The notes beneath the pieces are model-generated. The model made no database searches. It had not been told where the DNA came from and saw only the letters and a list, made by a program, of their open reading frames with translations. Below are positions 37,041 through 46,293 of a DNA stretch of 64,000 nucleotides, one piece after another. The position numbers and the translations under genes were made by a program. The DNA comes from Methylobacillus flagellatus KT. GTDB taxonomy: Bacteria; Pseudomonadota; Gammaproteobacteria; Burkholderiales; Methylophilaceae. Within the stretch, counting starts at the first letter, position 1. Each line of letters opens with the position of its first letter. Location: assembly GCF_000013705.1 (NCBI RefSeq), contig NC_007947.1, forward strand, positions 2,108,001 to 2,172,000. Direction: 5' to 3'.

Positions 37041-38045
37041 TCAGCCTCTCTGGGCAAGGTTTTGCTGCCAATGCCAACTATCCTTGCACATCTGCTCGAT
37101 GCCACGCGTCGCTTTCCAACCCAATGCCTGCTCGGCATAAGCAGGATCGGTATAACTGGCCGCCACATCACCCGGCCGGCGTGCCACCAGCTGATAGGGA
37201 ACAGCCTGGCCACTGGCGTCTTCAAATGCCTTGACCATTTCCAGCACGCTATATCCTTGGCCCGTGCCAAGATTGCATGTGAACACACCAGCTTCCTTAT
37301 CCAGCCGCTCCAGGGCACGCAAATGGCCAACCACCAGGTCGACCACATGGATGTAGTCGCGCACGCCCGTACCATCCACGGTTGGATAGTCACTGCCAAA
37401 CACAGAAAGAGATTCACGCTGCCCCTGGGCTACCTGGGTGATGTATGGCATGAGGTTATTGGGCATACCATTCGGGTTCTCACCAATGAGGCCGCTCTCA
37501 TGCGCGCCCACAGGATTGAAATAACGCAGGATGGCAATACGCCACTCTGGATCGGAGACTGCCAAGTCGCGCAGGATATCCTCCACCATCAGCTTGCTTG
37601 CCCCATAAGGATTGGTCGCAGACAACGGGAAATCCTCGCGAATCGGCACACTGGCTGGATCGCCATACACAGTAGCGGACGAACTGAAGACTAATCGTTT
37701 GACGTCATGCGCCTGCATGACGCGCAGCAAGGTAACACTACCCGCCACATTGTTATCGTAATAACGCAAAGGCTGCGCGACCGACTCCCCCACCGCCTTG
37801 AGCCCGGCAAAATGCATGACTGCCTGGAATGGGTACCTAGAAAATAAATCACTCAGTAGTGCTTCATCCCGCACATCCCCTTCCACCAATACGGGTGCCT
37901 TGCCCGTGATCTGCTTGATGCGGTCAACGATATGCGCCTGGCTATTGCTGAAATTATCCAGCACCACCACCTCATAGCCCGCATTAATCAGTTCCACACA
38001 TGCGTGGGAACCTATGTAGCCTGTACCGCCTGTTACTAATAACAT
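37041..38045 (-). CDS. galE: UDP-glucose 4-epimerase
   Basis: The 334-residue short-chain dehydrogenase interconverts UDP-glucose and UDP-galactose for polysaccharide synthesis. The NAD motif 'VTGGTGYIGSHACVELINAG' is at 4-23. The catalytic Tyr and Lys are in 'NPYGASKLMVEDIL' near 145, and 'GTGVRDYIHVVDLV' is near 230. ATG 38045 is preceded by AAAGGAAAAG; the frame opens at 38090. A 14-base palindrome CAATAGCCCTATTG lies at 38066-38079 in the leader. It is divergent from rmlB across about 200 AT-rich bases. Confidence 0.95.
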   Translation of the reverse strand: MLLVTGGTGYIGSHACVELINAGYEVVVLDNFSNSQAHIVDRIKQITGKAPVLVEGDVRDEALLSDLFSRYPFQAVMHFAGLKAVGESVAQPLRYYDNNVAGSVTLLRVMQAHDVKRLVFSSSATVYGDPASVPIREDFPLSATNPYGASKLMVEDILRDLAVSDPEWRIAILRYFNPVGAHESGLIGENPNGMPNNLMPYITQVAQGQRESLSVFGSDYPTVDGTGVRDYIHVVDLVVGHLRALERLDKEAGVFTCNLGTGQGYSVLEMVKAFEDASGQAVPYQLVARRPGDVAASYTDPAYAEQALGWKATRGIEQMCKDSWHWQQNLAQRG

Positions 38046-38246
38046 TAAAAACTTTTCCTTTAGTCCAATAGCCCTATTGAAGCGCCACACATATTTATAG
38101 TAGCTTTATAAACATAGAAAACTTTTAAAAAAATCTGAATTAGAAAGTTAAGCTACCATTCTGTGATAGCCTTCTTGTAATATAAACCAGTAAATAATAA
38201 TTTCACCACACCCGCAAATAATCCAGATATTAAGTGAGTTAATAGA

Positions 38247-39347
38247 TTGACGACATTAAATAACACTATCATTGTCACTGGTGGCGCAGGCTTCATCGGT
38301 GGCAACTTCGTACTCGACTGGGTCAAGGCAGGACTAGGCACCGTCATCAACCTGGACAAATTGACCTATGCCGGAAATCTTGAAAACCTGGCAGACATTG
38401 AAGGCAACCCCAACCACATCTTCGTACATGGCGATATTGGTGACCGCGCCTTGGTCGCCAAGTTGCTGGCAGAACACAAACCCCGTGCAGTCATCAACTT
38501 TGCCGCCGAAAGCCATGTTGACCGTTCCATCCATGGCCCGGAAGACTTCATTCAGACCAATGTAGTCGGCACCTTCCACTTACTGGAAGAAGTACGCGCC
38601 TACTGGAATAGCGTGGTGAAAACCCACCCAGAGGAAAAAGAAAATCCTCAGTTCCGCTTCCTGCACGTCTCTACAGATGAGGTGTATGGCACACTGGGCC
38701 CCAAGGACCAAGCGTTTACGGAAACCACCCCTTACGCCCCCAATAGTCCATACTCGGCTTCCAAGGCAGCCTCGGATCATCTAGTGCGTGCCTACCACCA
38801 CACTTATGGCTTGCCGGTATTGACCACCAACTGCTCCAATAACTATGGGCCTTACCATTTCCCTGAAAAATTGATTCCACTATGCCTGCTCAATGCGCTT
38901 GCTGGTAAACCATTGCCTATTTACGGTGACGGCCAGCAAATCCGCGACTGGCTATTCGTCAAGGATCATTGCAGCGCCATCCGCCGCGTACTGGAAGCAG
39001 GCCAGCTCGGGGAAACCTACAATGTGGGCGGTTGGAACGAAAAGGCCAATCTCGATGTAGTACAGACCTTATGCAGCATCCTGGATGAACTCAGCCCCAA
39101 GGCAGATGGCTCAAGCTACAAAGACCAAATCACATTCGTCAAGGACCGTCCAGGCCATGACCGGCGCTACGCAATCGATGCAAGCAAACTGGAGCGCGAG
39201 TTGGGCTGGAAGCCTGCGGAAACCTTCGAGTCAGGCATCAGAAAAACCGTGGAATGGTATCTGCAAAACCAGGCATGGGTGCACAACGTCACCAGTGGAG
39301 AATACCGCAACTGGGTCAGCAAGCAATATAGCGGGAGCGCAGCATGA
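38247..39347 (+). CDS. rmlB: dTDP-glucose 4,6-dehydratase
   Basis: The 366-residue enzyme makes dTDP-4-keto-6-deoxyglucose, the second step to dTDP-rhamnose. The nucleotide motif '[17 protein letters not shown]' is at about 10-26, the dehydratase '[10 protein letters not shown]' near 135, and the catalytic '[20 protein letters not shown]' near 170. The only usable start after the in-frame TGA at 38235 is TTG 38247, with weak AGTGAG upstream. It overlaps rmlA by four bases (ATGA). Confidence 0.97.
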   Translation: MTTLNNTIIVTGGAGFIGGNFVLDWVKAGLGTVINLDKLTYAGNLENLADIEGNPNHIFVHGDIGDRALVAKLLAEHKPRAVINFAAESHVDRSIHGPEDFIQTNVVGTFHLLEEVRAYWNSVVKTHPEEKENPQFRFLHVSTDEVYGTLGPKDQAFTETTPYAPNSPYSASKAASDHLVRAYHHTYGLPVLTTNCSNNYGPYHFPEKLIPLCLLNALAGKPLPIYGDGQQIRDWLFVKDHCSAIRRVLEAGQLGETYNVGGWNEKANLDVVQTLCSILDELSPKADGSSYKDQITFVKDRPGHDRRYAIDASKLERELGWKPAETFESGIRKTVEWYLQNQAWVHNVTSGEYRNWVSKQYSGSAA

Positions 39348-40222
39348 GAAAAGGCATCATCCTCGCCGGTGGATCGGGCACCCGGCTTTACCCTGTCACC
39401 CAGGCAGTCTCCAAGCAACTGCTGCCCGTGTATGACAAGCCCATGATCTACTATCCCTTGTCCACGCTCATGCTGGCTGGGATACGCGACATCCTCCTGA
39501 TCTCAACTCCGCAGGACACACCACGCTTTGAACAGCTATTGGGTGATGGCAGTCAATGGGGACTCAATATTGCCTATGCAGTACAGCCCTCCCCAGATGG
39601 ATTGGCCCAAGCCTTTATCATCGGCAAGAAATTTATTGGCAATGATCCAAGTGCCCTGGTGCTTGGCGACAACATCTTCTATGGTCATGACCTGGCACAT
39701 GACCTGGCACATGCCGATCAACGGCAGCATGGCGCCACTGTATTTGCCTACCCTGTTCACGACCCTGAACGTTATGGCGTGGTCGAGTTCAACGATGCTG
39801 GCCAGGCTATCAGCCTGGAAGAAAAGCCCAAAGAGCCAAAATCCCGCTATGCCGTTACTGGACTGTATTTCTATGACAACCAGGTCGTTGACATTGCCGC
39901 CAGCCTCAAACCATCTCCTCGAGGCGAACTTGAAATTACCGATGTCAACAAAATTTACCTGGAAAGGCGCTCCCTCAATGTGGAATTGATGGGGCGCGGT
40001 CATGCCTGGTTGGATACAGGAACGCATGAATCCCTGCTAGAAGCCTCACTATTCATCGAAACCATAGAAAAGCGACAAGGCCTGAAAGTCGCCTGCCCCG
40101 AAGAAATCGCTTACCGCAAAGGTTACATCGATGCAGAACAAGTAGAAAAAATTGCCCAGCCATACCTCAAGAATGGTTACGGCCAATATTTGATCCGGAT
40201 GCTGAAAGAAAAGGTCTTTTAA
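39344..40222 (+). CDS. rmlA: Glucose-1-phosphate thymidylyltransferase
   Basis: The 292-residue enzyme forms dTDP-glucose, the first step of the rhamnose pathway. The nucleotidyltransferase signature '[20 protein letters not shown]' is at 4-23, and '[20 protein letters not shown]' and '[13 protein letters not shown]' are also clear. Gene order here is rmlBACD, with all four translationally coupled. The length is typical. Confidence 0.97.
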   Translation: MRKGIILAGGSGTRLYPVTQAVSKQLLPVYDKPMIYYPLSTLMLAGIRDILLISTPQDTPRFEQLLGDGSQWGLNIAYAVQPSPDGLAQAFIIGKKFIGNDPSALVLGDNIFYGHDLAHDLAHADQRQHGATVFAYPVHDPERYGVVEFNDAGQAISLEEKPKEPKSRYAVTGLYFYDNQVVDIAASLKPSPRGELEITDVNKIYLERRSLNVELMGRGHAWLDTGTHESLLEASLFIETIEKRQGLKVACPEEIAYRKGYIDAEQVEKIAQPYLKNGYGQYLIRMLKEKVF

Positions 40223-40770
40223 TGAATGTCACGCCCACCCATATTCCTGATGTGATCGTATTCGAACCCAAGATATTCGGTGATGCCCGGGGATTCTTTT
40301 TTGAAAGCTTCAATCAGAAAGCCTTTGAGGAAGCCGTCGGCAGGAAATATGATTTTGTACAAGACAACCACTCAAAATCCTCAAAAGGAGTATTGAGAGG
40401 GCTACATTATCAGATCCAGCAAGCCCAAGGAAAATTGGTTAGAGTAGTAGCAGGTGAAGTTTTTGACGTTGCCGTGGATATCCGCAAATCTTCTCCAACC
40501 TTTGGTCAATGGGTAGGGCAACATCTGTCAGCAGAAAACAAGAAACAAATGTGGGTACCACCAGGTTTTGCCCACGGCTTCCTCGTGCTGTCCGAAACTG
40601 CAGAGTTTCTCTATAAGACCACAGACTTCTACGCGCCTGCGCATGAACGTTGCCTAAGCTGGAACGATCCCGTTGTTGGTATTGAATGGCCAGATATTGG
40701 CACGCCCCCGCTCCTCTCAAGTAAAGATCAACAAGGCTTAGGCCTCCACCAGACAGAGTTATTCGCATAA
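40222..40770 (+). CDS. rmlC: dTDP-4-dehydrorhamnose 3,5-epimerase
   Basis: The 182-residue cupin-fold epimerase is the third step to dTDP-rhamnose. The signature 'DARGFFFESFNQKAFEEAVG' is near 22-41, catalytic His in 'VLRGLHYQIQQAQGKLVRVV' near 61, and 'WVPPGFAHGFLVLSETAEFL' near 115. It shares one base with rmlA (TAATG). Base composition starts to fall here compared with rmlB and rmlA. Confidence 0.97.
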   Translation: MNVTPTHIPDVIVFEPKIFGDARGFFFESFNQKAFEEAVGRKYDFVQDNHSKSSKGVLRGLHYQIQQAQGKLVRVVAGEVFDVAVDIRKSSPTFGQWVGQHLSAENKKQMWVPPGFAHGFLVLSETAEFLYKTTDFYAPAHERCLSWNDPVVGIEWPDIGTPPLLSSKDQQGLGLHQTELFA

Positions 40771-41690
40771 TGGCAACTTTCAACAAGATCCTGCTTACCG
40801 GCATCAACGGCCAGGTAGGCCATGCTCTCTATCCGAAACTACAAAGCTTGGGAGAAGTCGTTGCACTTGACCGCAGCCAACTTGACCTATCCAAACCTGA
40901 CCATATCCGGGACGTAGTGCGACAGACCAAACCAGACCTCATAATCAACCCTGCAGCTTATACTGCTGTGGATAAAGCGGAATCTGAGCCGGAGCTGGCC
41001 TACGCCATCAATGGCACTGCTCCCGGCATTCTGGCTGAAGAAGCAGCAAAGCTAAATGCATTGCTTGTGCATTATTCTACGGATTATGTATTTGATGGCA
41101 CCAAAACTACCCCTTACACAGAATTGGATGAAACAAATCCACTTAGCGTTTATGGAGCCAGCAAGTTAGCAGGAGAAAAAGCCATTCAAGAAGTCGGAGC
41201 AAATCATCTAATCTTCAGGACCAGCTGGGTTTATGGTGCATATGGAAAAAATTTCATGCGCACCATATTGAGATTAGCTGCCGAGCGTGACTCATTGAAT
41301 ATAGTCGCAGACCAGTTTGGCGCACCAACTTCTACCGAAAGCATTGCAGATGCAACTATTACTGCGCTGCACGCATGGGATGGGACTCAAAGAGGTGTCT
41401 ATCACTTAGTCAATACTGGGGAGACGAGCTGGCATGGCTTTGCACTGGAAATCATTCGCCAGTATGGAGAAATAGCCCAAAAGAAAAATTTAGCGAAATT
41501 AAAATCCACTGTAGAAAATGTTGTCGGTATTACAACTGCAGAATACCCCACACCAGCTCATCGCCCCGCCAACTCCAAGATGAGCACTGAAAAATTCATG
41601 AGCACTTTCAAAACTGAATTAGCACCATGGGAATTGGCTTTGCGATCTACAGTAACCCACTTAGCAACATTCTCGGTCGAAAATCATTAG
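40770..41690 (+). CDS. rmlD: dTDP-4-dehydrorhamnose reductase
   Basis: The 306-residue NAD(P)H-dependent reductase makes dTDP-L-rhamnose. The NAD motif 'ILLTGINGQVGHALYPKLQS' is at 7-26. The 'INPAAYTAVDKAESEPELAY' segment and catalytic 'YGASKLAGEKAIQEVGANHL' near 130 are clear. The 3' third is very AT-rich (about 30% in the line I counted) with a Lys-rich insert (REYGEIAQKKNLAKLKST-like, near 225-250), so the composition shift begins within this gene. The TAATG overlap with rmlC indicates coupling. Confidence 0.96.
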   Translation: MATFNKILLTGINGQVGHALYPKLQSLGEVVALDRSQLDLSKPDHIRDVVRQTKPDLIINPAAYTAVDKAESEPELAYAINGTAPGILAEEAAKLNALLVHYSTDYVFDGTKTTPYTELDETNPLSVYGASKLAGEKAIQEVGANHLIFRTSWVYGAYGKNFMRTILRLAAERDSLNIVADQFGAPTSTESIADATITALHAWDGTQRGVYHLVNTGETSWHGFALEIIRQYGEIAQKKNLAKLKSTVENVVGITTAEYPTPAHRPANSKMSTEKFMSTFKTELAPWELALRSTVTHLATFSVENH

Positions 41691-41710
41691 CATTATTACT
41701 AATTAATCAT

Positions 41711-41729
41711 TAAAACTGACTTCAGTCAG
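41711..41729 (-). terminator. Weak terminator after manC
   Basis: On the minus strand CTGAC-TGAA-GTCAG is followed by TTTTAATG. The five-pair stem lies between the convergent manC and rmlD genes. Confidence 0.45.
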
Positions 41730-41744
41730 ACCAAGGGAAATTAT

Positions 41745-43184
41745 TCATGAACGTCCATATTGATCATTGAAGCGAACAATATCATCTTCACCCAAATAAG
41801 CCCCAGACTGAACCTCTATCATTTCTAAAGGAAGCTTTCCTGGATTAGCCAGCATATGCGTCACACCTAAAGGAATATAAGTAGACTGGTTTTCAGAAAC
41901 AAGGAACTCCTCATCTCCTCTTGTTACCTTCGCTGTACCGGTCACCACAATCCAGTGCTCGGCTCTATGGTGATGCATTTGAAGAGATAACGTAGCACCT
42001 GGATTCACTACAATACGTTTTACTTGGAACCGTGCCCCCATATCAATACTGTCATACCAGCCCCAGGGGCGGTGAACCTTGCGGTGAGTCTTGGCCTCGG
42101 GCCTTTTCTGGACCTTAAGCTGCTCCACGATTTTTTTCACATCCTGAGTTTTACTTTTATCTATAACTAGCACCGCATCTGCTGTCTCAATCACCGCGAT
42201 GTTTTGCAGACCCACACATGCAAGCAGCCTACCTGAAGACACAGCTAGAGTATTCGAGCAATCATTGAACAGCACATCTCCTAAATGGGAGTTACCCGCG
42301 TTATCCTGCGGCAAAATTTTCCCGAATGAATCCCAGGCCCCAACATCTGACCAGCCGGCATTCAGGGGGATGACTATGCCTGCAGGCAGATTATCGGCAC
42401 CACGAGCGACATGCTCCATCACCGCATAGTCTATAGAATCGCTAGGTACCTGTTGAAATTTAAGCTTGTCCACCCGAACAAAATCGCCATCGCGTTGTTG
42501 ACCATCCCAAGCCTGCTTACATGAAGATAAGATATCTGGACGAGTCTTAGCAATCGCATTCAGCCATACCGTGGCACGCATCATGAACAGACCGCTGTTC
42601 CAGAAATAATTCCCACTTACTACATATTGCTGAGCAGTAGCCTCATCAGGCTTCTCAACAAACTGCTCAATACTGAAAGCAGAACCGAAACCTTCCAGCA
42701 CTGCGCCTGACTTGATATAACCATAGCCAGTTTCTGCCCTATCGGGCACGATACCGAAGGTGACGATCTTACCAGCAGCGGCATGTTCAGCCCCTGTCCT
42801 CACGGTATCCTGAAAGTCTTGCACATTGATAATAGCGTGATCGGCGGGCATGACAAGTAAGATTGGATCCTGGCCGTGGCTGGCAGCCTCTAAGGCAGCC
42901 AAGGTGAGCGCAGGGGCAGTGTTCTTGCCTACAGGCTCAAGGAGAATAGATCCACGCCTTCCCATCATCCGCAATTGCTCAGCGATAACAAAGCGATATT
43001 CTTCATTACATACCAGAATTGGAGAACACTCGGTTCCAATGAGTGGATCGACCCTGCGTAATGTCGACTGAAGTAAAGAATCATTATCAAGCAATGTCAG
43101 CAATTGCTTGGGATAGTTTTCTCGAGAAAGAGGCCACAACCTTGTGCCAGAGCCACCTGATAAAATCACGGCTTGAATCTGCAT
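41745..43184 (-). CDS. manC: Mannose-1-phosphate guanylyltransferase / mannose-6-phosphate isomerase
   Basis: The 479-residue bifunctional enzyme of the AlgA/XanB type supplies GDP-mannose. The N-terminal nucleotidyltransferase has 'AVILSGGSGTRLWPLSRENY' at 5-24 and 'FVEKPDEATA' near 170. The C-terminal type II isomerase cupin has 'RPWGWYDSIDMGARFQVKRI' near 370 and 'LSLQMHHHRAEHWIVVTGTA' near 405. It is the last gene of the leftward polysaccharide cluster and is more GC-rich than the genes upstream. Confidence 0.95.
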   Translation of the reverse strand: MQIQAVILSGGSGTRLWPLSRENYPKQLLTLLDNDSLLQSTLRRVDPLIGTECSPILVCNEEYRFVIAEQLRMMGRRGSILLEPVGKNTAPALTLAALEAASHGQDPILLVMPADHAIINVQDFQDTVRTGAEHAAAGKIVTFGIVPDRAETGYGYIKSGAVLEGFGSAFSIEQFVEKPDEATAQQYVVSGNYFWNSGLFMMRATVWLNAIAKTRPDILSSCKQAWDGQQRDGDFVRVDKLKFQQVPSDSIDYAVMEHVARGADNLPAGIVIPLNAGWSDVGAWDSFGKILPQDNAGNSHLGDVLFNDCSNTLAVSSGRLLACVGLQNIAVIETADAVLVIDKSKTQDVKKIVEQLKVQKRPEAKTHRKVHRPWGWYDSIDMGARFQVKRIVVNPGATLSLQMHHHRAEHWIVVTGTAKVTRGDEEFLVSENQSTYIPLGVTHMLANPGKLPLEMIEVQSGAYLGEDDIVRFNDQYGRS

Positions 43185-43237
43185 AATTTTCTCACTGGAT
43201 AGAAATATAAAGGGAAAGAAATAGGCACAGTATCTAA

Positions 43238-44344
43238 TTACTTATTTGGCAAAAACCTTGTCAGCAAGGCCTCATATTGCTGCAACACTGAGTCCCAGGT
43301 AAATAAGGTATCGTATTGAGCCAAGCTACCGGCTCTCATCTCACGTAACCGAACTTCATCATTAAGAAGCTCATCAAGAGTGATTTCGCAGTCCTTTTCA
43401 CCAGAAAAGTAGGCCGCCTTATCTCCAGCGACCCAGCGGTTAAAACGGTTATCGTGCGCCAATACTGCATTACCAGCCCCTAGTGCCTCCACCAAAGAAG
43501 GATTGGTGCCGCCAACTTGGTGGCCGTGAATATATAATCTTGAGAAATACCGTAAAGATTCGACCACGTGTTTATCATAAATTGCGCCAGGAAAAAGCAC
43601 CTCGTCTGAGCCGGCAGCTTTAACCGCGACCTGATAAGCATGGTCAGGGTTATATTTTCCTAGCACTACAAGCCTCATGCCTCGAGGTTTAGCGGACCAG
43701 GCTTTCACCACCTCTAAAATAGAATTTTCAGGCTCTGCACGAGCAATTAAGATCGCATAACTGAAAGGCTTAAGTCCATATTCCTCCAAAACGGCCTGAT
43801 TCGCCTCAATCACTTTATCTGCGCCGTATGGAATCATTGTGATCTTGCTAGGCCTGACTCTTGTTTCCAGATGACGCGCAATTTGCGGATGATCAGCAAT
43901 CAGATGATTGCCTAAAATTGAACCAGCCCAATCATTAATCCAGAACCAGAGTTTAGCAACTGCCCCCCATTTTTTCCGATGCCACTCGATTCCATCCATA
44001 TTAATTAGATTAGTTATTCCTTTAGTTCTATAGAGCCCACAGAATAAAGCAGTGTTATACCCAAGAGTTAAAATAAGATGATAAGTATTTGAAGCATGAA
44101 TCGTTGACTTCCAATCAAAAAGAATAGTGCCTAAAGAACCCTGGATAGATATCGGAATATTTACTCGCTTTATACCATTCCACATATCCTCATACATAGG
44201 CCCATTACCATCTACTTGGCAATAAACTGTTACTTTCCACCCTTTTCTTTCAAGATAAATAGCCAAATGCTCTGCAAATGTTTCAAAGCCACCATGCGCA
44301 GCCGGAATTCCTCTGGTTCCTAATATTGCTATTTTCTTATGCAT
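43238..44344 (-). CDS. DUF1972-type glycosyltransferase (GT4-like, rhamnosyltransferase family)
   Basis: The 368-residue cytoplasmic glycosyltransferase has the N-terminal DUF1972 pattern 'IAILGTRGIPAAHGGFETFA' at 5-24 and 'GWKVTVYCQ'. A GT-B C-terminal domain follows with 'VLFPGAIYDKHVVESLRYFS' and 'GTNPSLVEALGAGNAVLAHD' near 285. Members include rhamnosyl- and other transferases for exopolysaccharides. With rml and galE genes nearby a rhamnosyl or related donor is plausible but not shown. It lies 29 bases after the GH5 gene. Confidence 0.88.
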   Translation of the reverse strand: MHKKIAILGTRGIPAAHGGFETFAEHLAIYLERKGWKVTVYCQVDGNGPMYEDMWNGIKRVNIPISIQGSLGTILFDWKSTIHASNTYHLILTLGYNTALFCGLYRTKGITNLINMDGIEWHRKKWGAVAKLWFWINDWAGSILGNHLIADHPQIARHLETRVRPSKITMIPYGADKVIEANQAVLEEYGLKPFSYAILIARAEPENSILEVVKAWSAKPRGMRLVVLGKYNPDHAYQVAVKAAGSDEVLFPGAIYDKHVVESLRYFSRLYIHGHQVGGTNPSLVEALGAGNAVLAHDNRFNRWVAGDKAAYFSGEKDCEITLDELLNDEVRLREMRAGSLAQYDTLFTWDSVLQQYEALLTRFLPNK

Positions 44345-44373
44345 ACAAATACAAACTCATGTTAAATGTGATT

Positions 44374-45879
44374 CTAATATTTCTTATTTTTATTAAAATT
44401 TTTCATCAAAAGCTGAAGTACAGGAACATTGTTTTGACGTTCGACAATAGCATCATTCTTGAATATACTATCTGGCATTTCCGCATCCCATCCGCTATAT
44501 TCTCTATAGCTATGATATGTCCATGACCATTTCTCTTGCTCAAAGCGCTCAACTACATCTGTCAAGTAACGTAACCTCGAACCAGACGGAGCCCACCGAA
44601 TAATGCTAAATTCACCGATATAAAGAGGAACATTATATTTATTAGCCCAATTACGAGCAATGTCTAGTCGATTATTTAGGTATTCTTTATCCCACTTTTC
44701 ACTGGGATATATATATGCATGTGGGTATGCCGCCAATCCTTGATGAGTAAGTTCTTGGGGAGAATAAAAATGAAAGCTGTAAACTATATTATTAAATGGA
44801 ACAGGAGTAAACTGCTCCAAACTAGAAGCCAGCCCCCAAGGACTAGGTTCCAGAAAAATTATATGATTTTCATCTACTTTACGTATGGCAGTAATCAATT
44901 CAGTAGCATACTTTTCCCATACTGATCCAGGCCTAACAACAGGCTCATTAATCAGGTCAAACCCTGCCACCACAGTCTCATTTTTGTATCTTTTAGCAAT
45001 AGTTACCCAGTTATTCTTAATGCTTTCTCGTAATTGTTGATTATTCCAGTAGATCGCCTGATCTCCAGCAGGTTTAGGATCAAAAGCAAAAATTACATAA
45101 AATCCCAACTTACGACCTGCCTCCACAAGAAAATCCATTTGCGACAACTCAACTGGAGAAATTTCATAATCATTACATTTTTTACATTTTTCCAAATGAA
45201 TAACGCTTCGAATTAAATTGACGTTAAACTTTTCAAGATCTTCCATGTCAGCAGAACTTAATTTCCGCCCAAGAACATTAAACCCTCGATAAGAATTTTC
45301 TTTAAAATCGTCTGAATTAAGAAAAGCTTTCGGTCCTTGCAAAGCCGCAGAAACCTTATCGACCGAAGCAGCTGTAGTTGTTTCAGAAGAAGAGCCACCA
45401 GCAGAAGAAGAGCCACCAGCAGAAGAAGAGCCACCAGCAGAAGAAGAGCCACCAGCAGAAGAAGAGCCACCAGCAGAAGAAGAGCCACCAGCAGAAGAAG
45501 AGCCACCAGCAGAAGAAGAGCCACCAGCAGAAGAAGAGCCACCAGCAGCAGAAGGATTGCTTGAATTGATAGATTTATTAGATGTTGAATGCTTTATAGT
45601 TACATTAGAATCACTACTAGACTCATCAATAGGAGCTTCTGTAACATTAGCAGCAGAAATAGAATTACTTCTGGATTTATTAGCTGCAGCCTCAGATTTA
45701 ACATTCTTCTTATAATCAGAAGGAAAAACCTTTATCTTTTGTGAATTAGCTTGAGGGGTATCAGAATAAGTGGTACTCCCGTCTACATCTGTAGATTTAT
45801 AAACTTCAGCAATACCAACCAAAGGCATAAGGGAAAACAAACTAAGTAAAACAATCCTTCGAGAGTTAATTAATTGCAT
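44374..45879 (-). CDS. Secreted GH5-family glycoside hydrolase with DUF4124 domain and (AGGSSS)9 linker
   Basis: The 501-residue product has a signal peptide (about 1-24). A DUF4124-like domain follows (about 25-55, 'AEVYKSTDVDGSTTYSDTPQ'), then a Ser/Asn-rich stretch. Nine perfect repeats of AGGSSS lie at about 112-165. The C-terminal cellulase-type barrel has acid/base Glu312 in 'GFDLINEPVV' and nucleophile Glu423 in 'LYIGEFSI'. Both catalytic residues are present. It may trim or release the polymer made by this cluster. ATG 45879 has GGAGG upstream. It is preceded by a 414-base gap, so it probably has its own promoter. Confidence 0.88.
   Translation of the reverse strand: MQLINSRRIVLLSLFSLMPLVGIAEVYKSTDVDGSTTYSDTPQANSQKIKVFPSDYKKNVKSEAAANKSRSNSISAANVTEAPIDESSSDSNVTIKHSTSNKSINSSNPSAAGGSSSAGGSSSAGGSSSAGGSSSAGGSSSAGGSSSAGGSSSAGGSSSAGGSSSETTTAASVDKVSAALQGPKAFLNSDDFKENSYRGFNVLGRKLSSADMEDLEKFNVNLIRSVIHLEKCKKCNDYEISPVELSQMDFLVEAGRKLGFYVIFAFDPKPAGDQAIYWNNQQLRESIKNNWVTIAKRYKNETVVAGFDLINEPVVRPGSVWEKYATELITAIRKVDENHIIFLEPSPWGLASSLEQFTPVPFNNIVYSFHFYSPQELTHQGLAAYPHAYIYPSEKWDKEYLNNRLDIARNWANKYNVPLYIGEFSIIRWAPSGSRLRYLTDVVERFEQEKWSWTYHSYREYSGWDAEMPDSIFKNDAIVERQNNVPVLQLLMKNFNKNKKY
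45385..45546. repeat. Nine perfect 18-base tandem repeats inside the GH5 gene
   Basis: The unit AGAAGAAGAGCCACCAGC (plus strand) occurs nine times without a mismatch. It encodes AGGSSS on the minus strand. The unit is a multiple of three, so copy-number changes would keep the reading frame and alter only linker length. Perfect identity implies recent expansion or active slippage. Confidence 0.97.
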
Positions 45880-46293
45880 AGTTATGGACCTCCAGGCTAG
45901 ATACGATCAAATCACGCCACTTCAAAAAAACACTGTAAATAAAAATCCACACCTATTATTAACGGCAAAATAATCTAATTATTTAGCTAATTTTATTATT
46001 AGCTTTAAAATTTATTTTTTACAATTGACACCTATAAAAATTAATATATAAAGATTACTCCCGAAGTTAAATTAAAAAACTCATACCTTATTAAAGTCAA
46101 AGATAATCACTATCAAGCTATAGCAATGGAAAATAATCCAAATAAATATAACATACAAAAGAGCCTATTTACTGACATCACAATTCAGAAGATGAAAAAA
46201 TCAAGAATCCTAACCCCATTAAGAATTTTACTAAACATCACCGCAAAATATTTTTAGATCAAACCCGTTTACCATAATCTTAGCAAATACACA
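45880..46293. other. AT-rich intergenic gap in the polysaccharide cluster
   Basis: These 414 bases between the GH5 gene and the next glycosyltransferase gene hold no coding frame of note. The sequence is dominated by A and T. It should carry the promoter of the GH5 transcript, which I could not pick out reliably. On the plus strand there is a good sigma-70-like site at 46025-46052 with no gene to serve. Confidence 0.6.
46025..46052 (+). promoter_or_regulatory. Orphan sigma-70-like promoter
   Basis: TTGACA (46025-46030) and TATAAA (46047-46052) are 16 bases apart on the plus strand. No plus-strand gene follows, so any transcript would be a small RNA or antisense to the glycosyltransferase gene at 46294-47442. 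In DNA this AT-rich a chance match is quite possible. Confidence 0.3.

Noticed and set aside
39693..39720. Local repeat HDLAHDLA in RmlA, from a 12-base repeat CATGACCTGGCA
   Set aside because: The segment has the same length as in other RmlA proteins, so it is not an insertion and looks like chance convergence.
45337..45569. Long open frames in the repeat region in other frames (Leu/Ala-rich, Arg/Ser-rich, Lys/Gln-rich)
   Set aside because: They are shadows of the 18-base repeat, which lacks stops in every frame. The GH5 frame has the signal peptide and catalytic domain.
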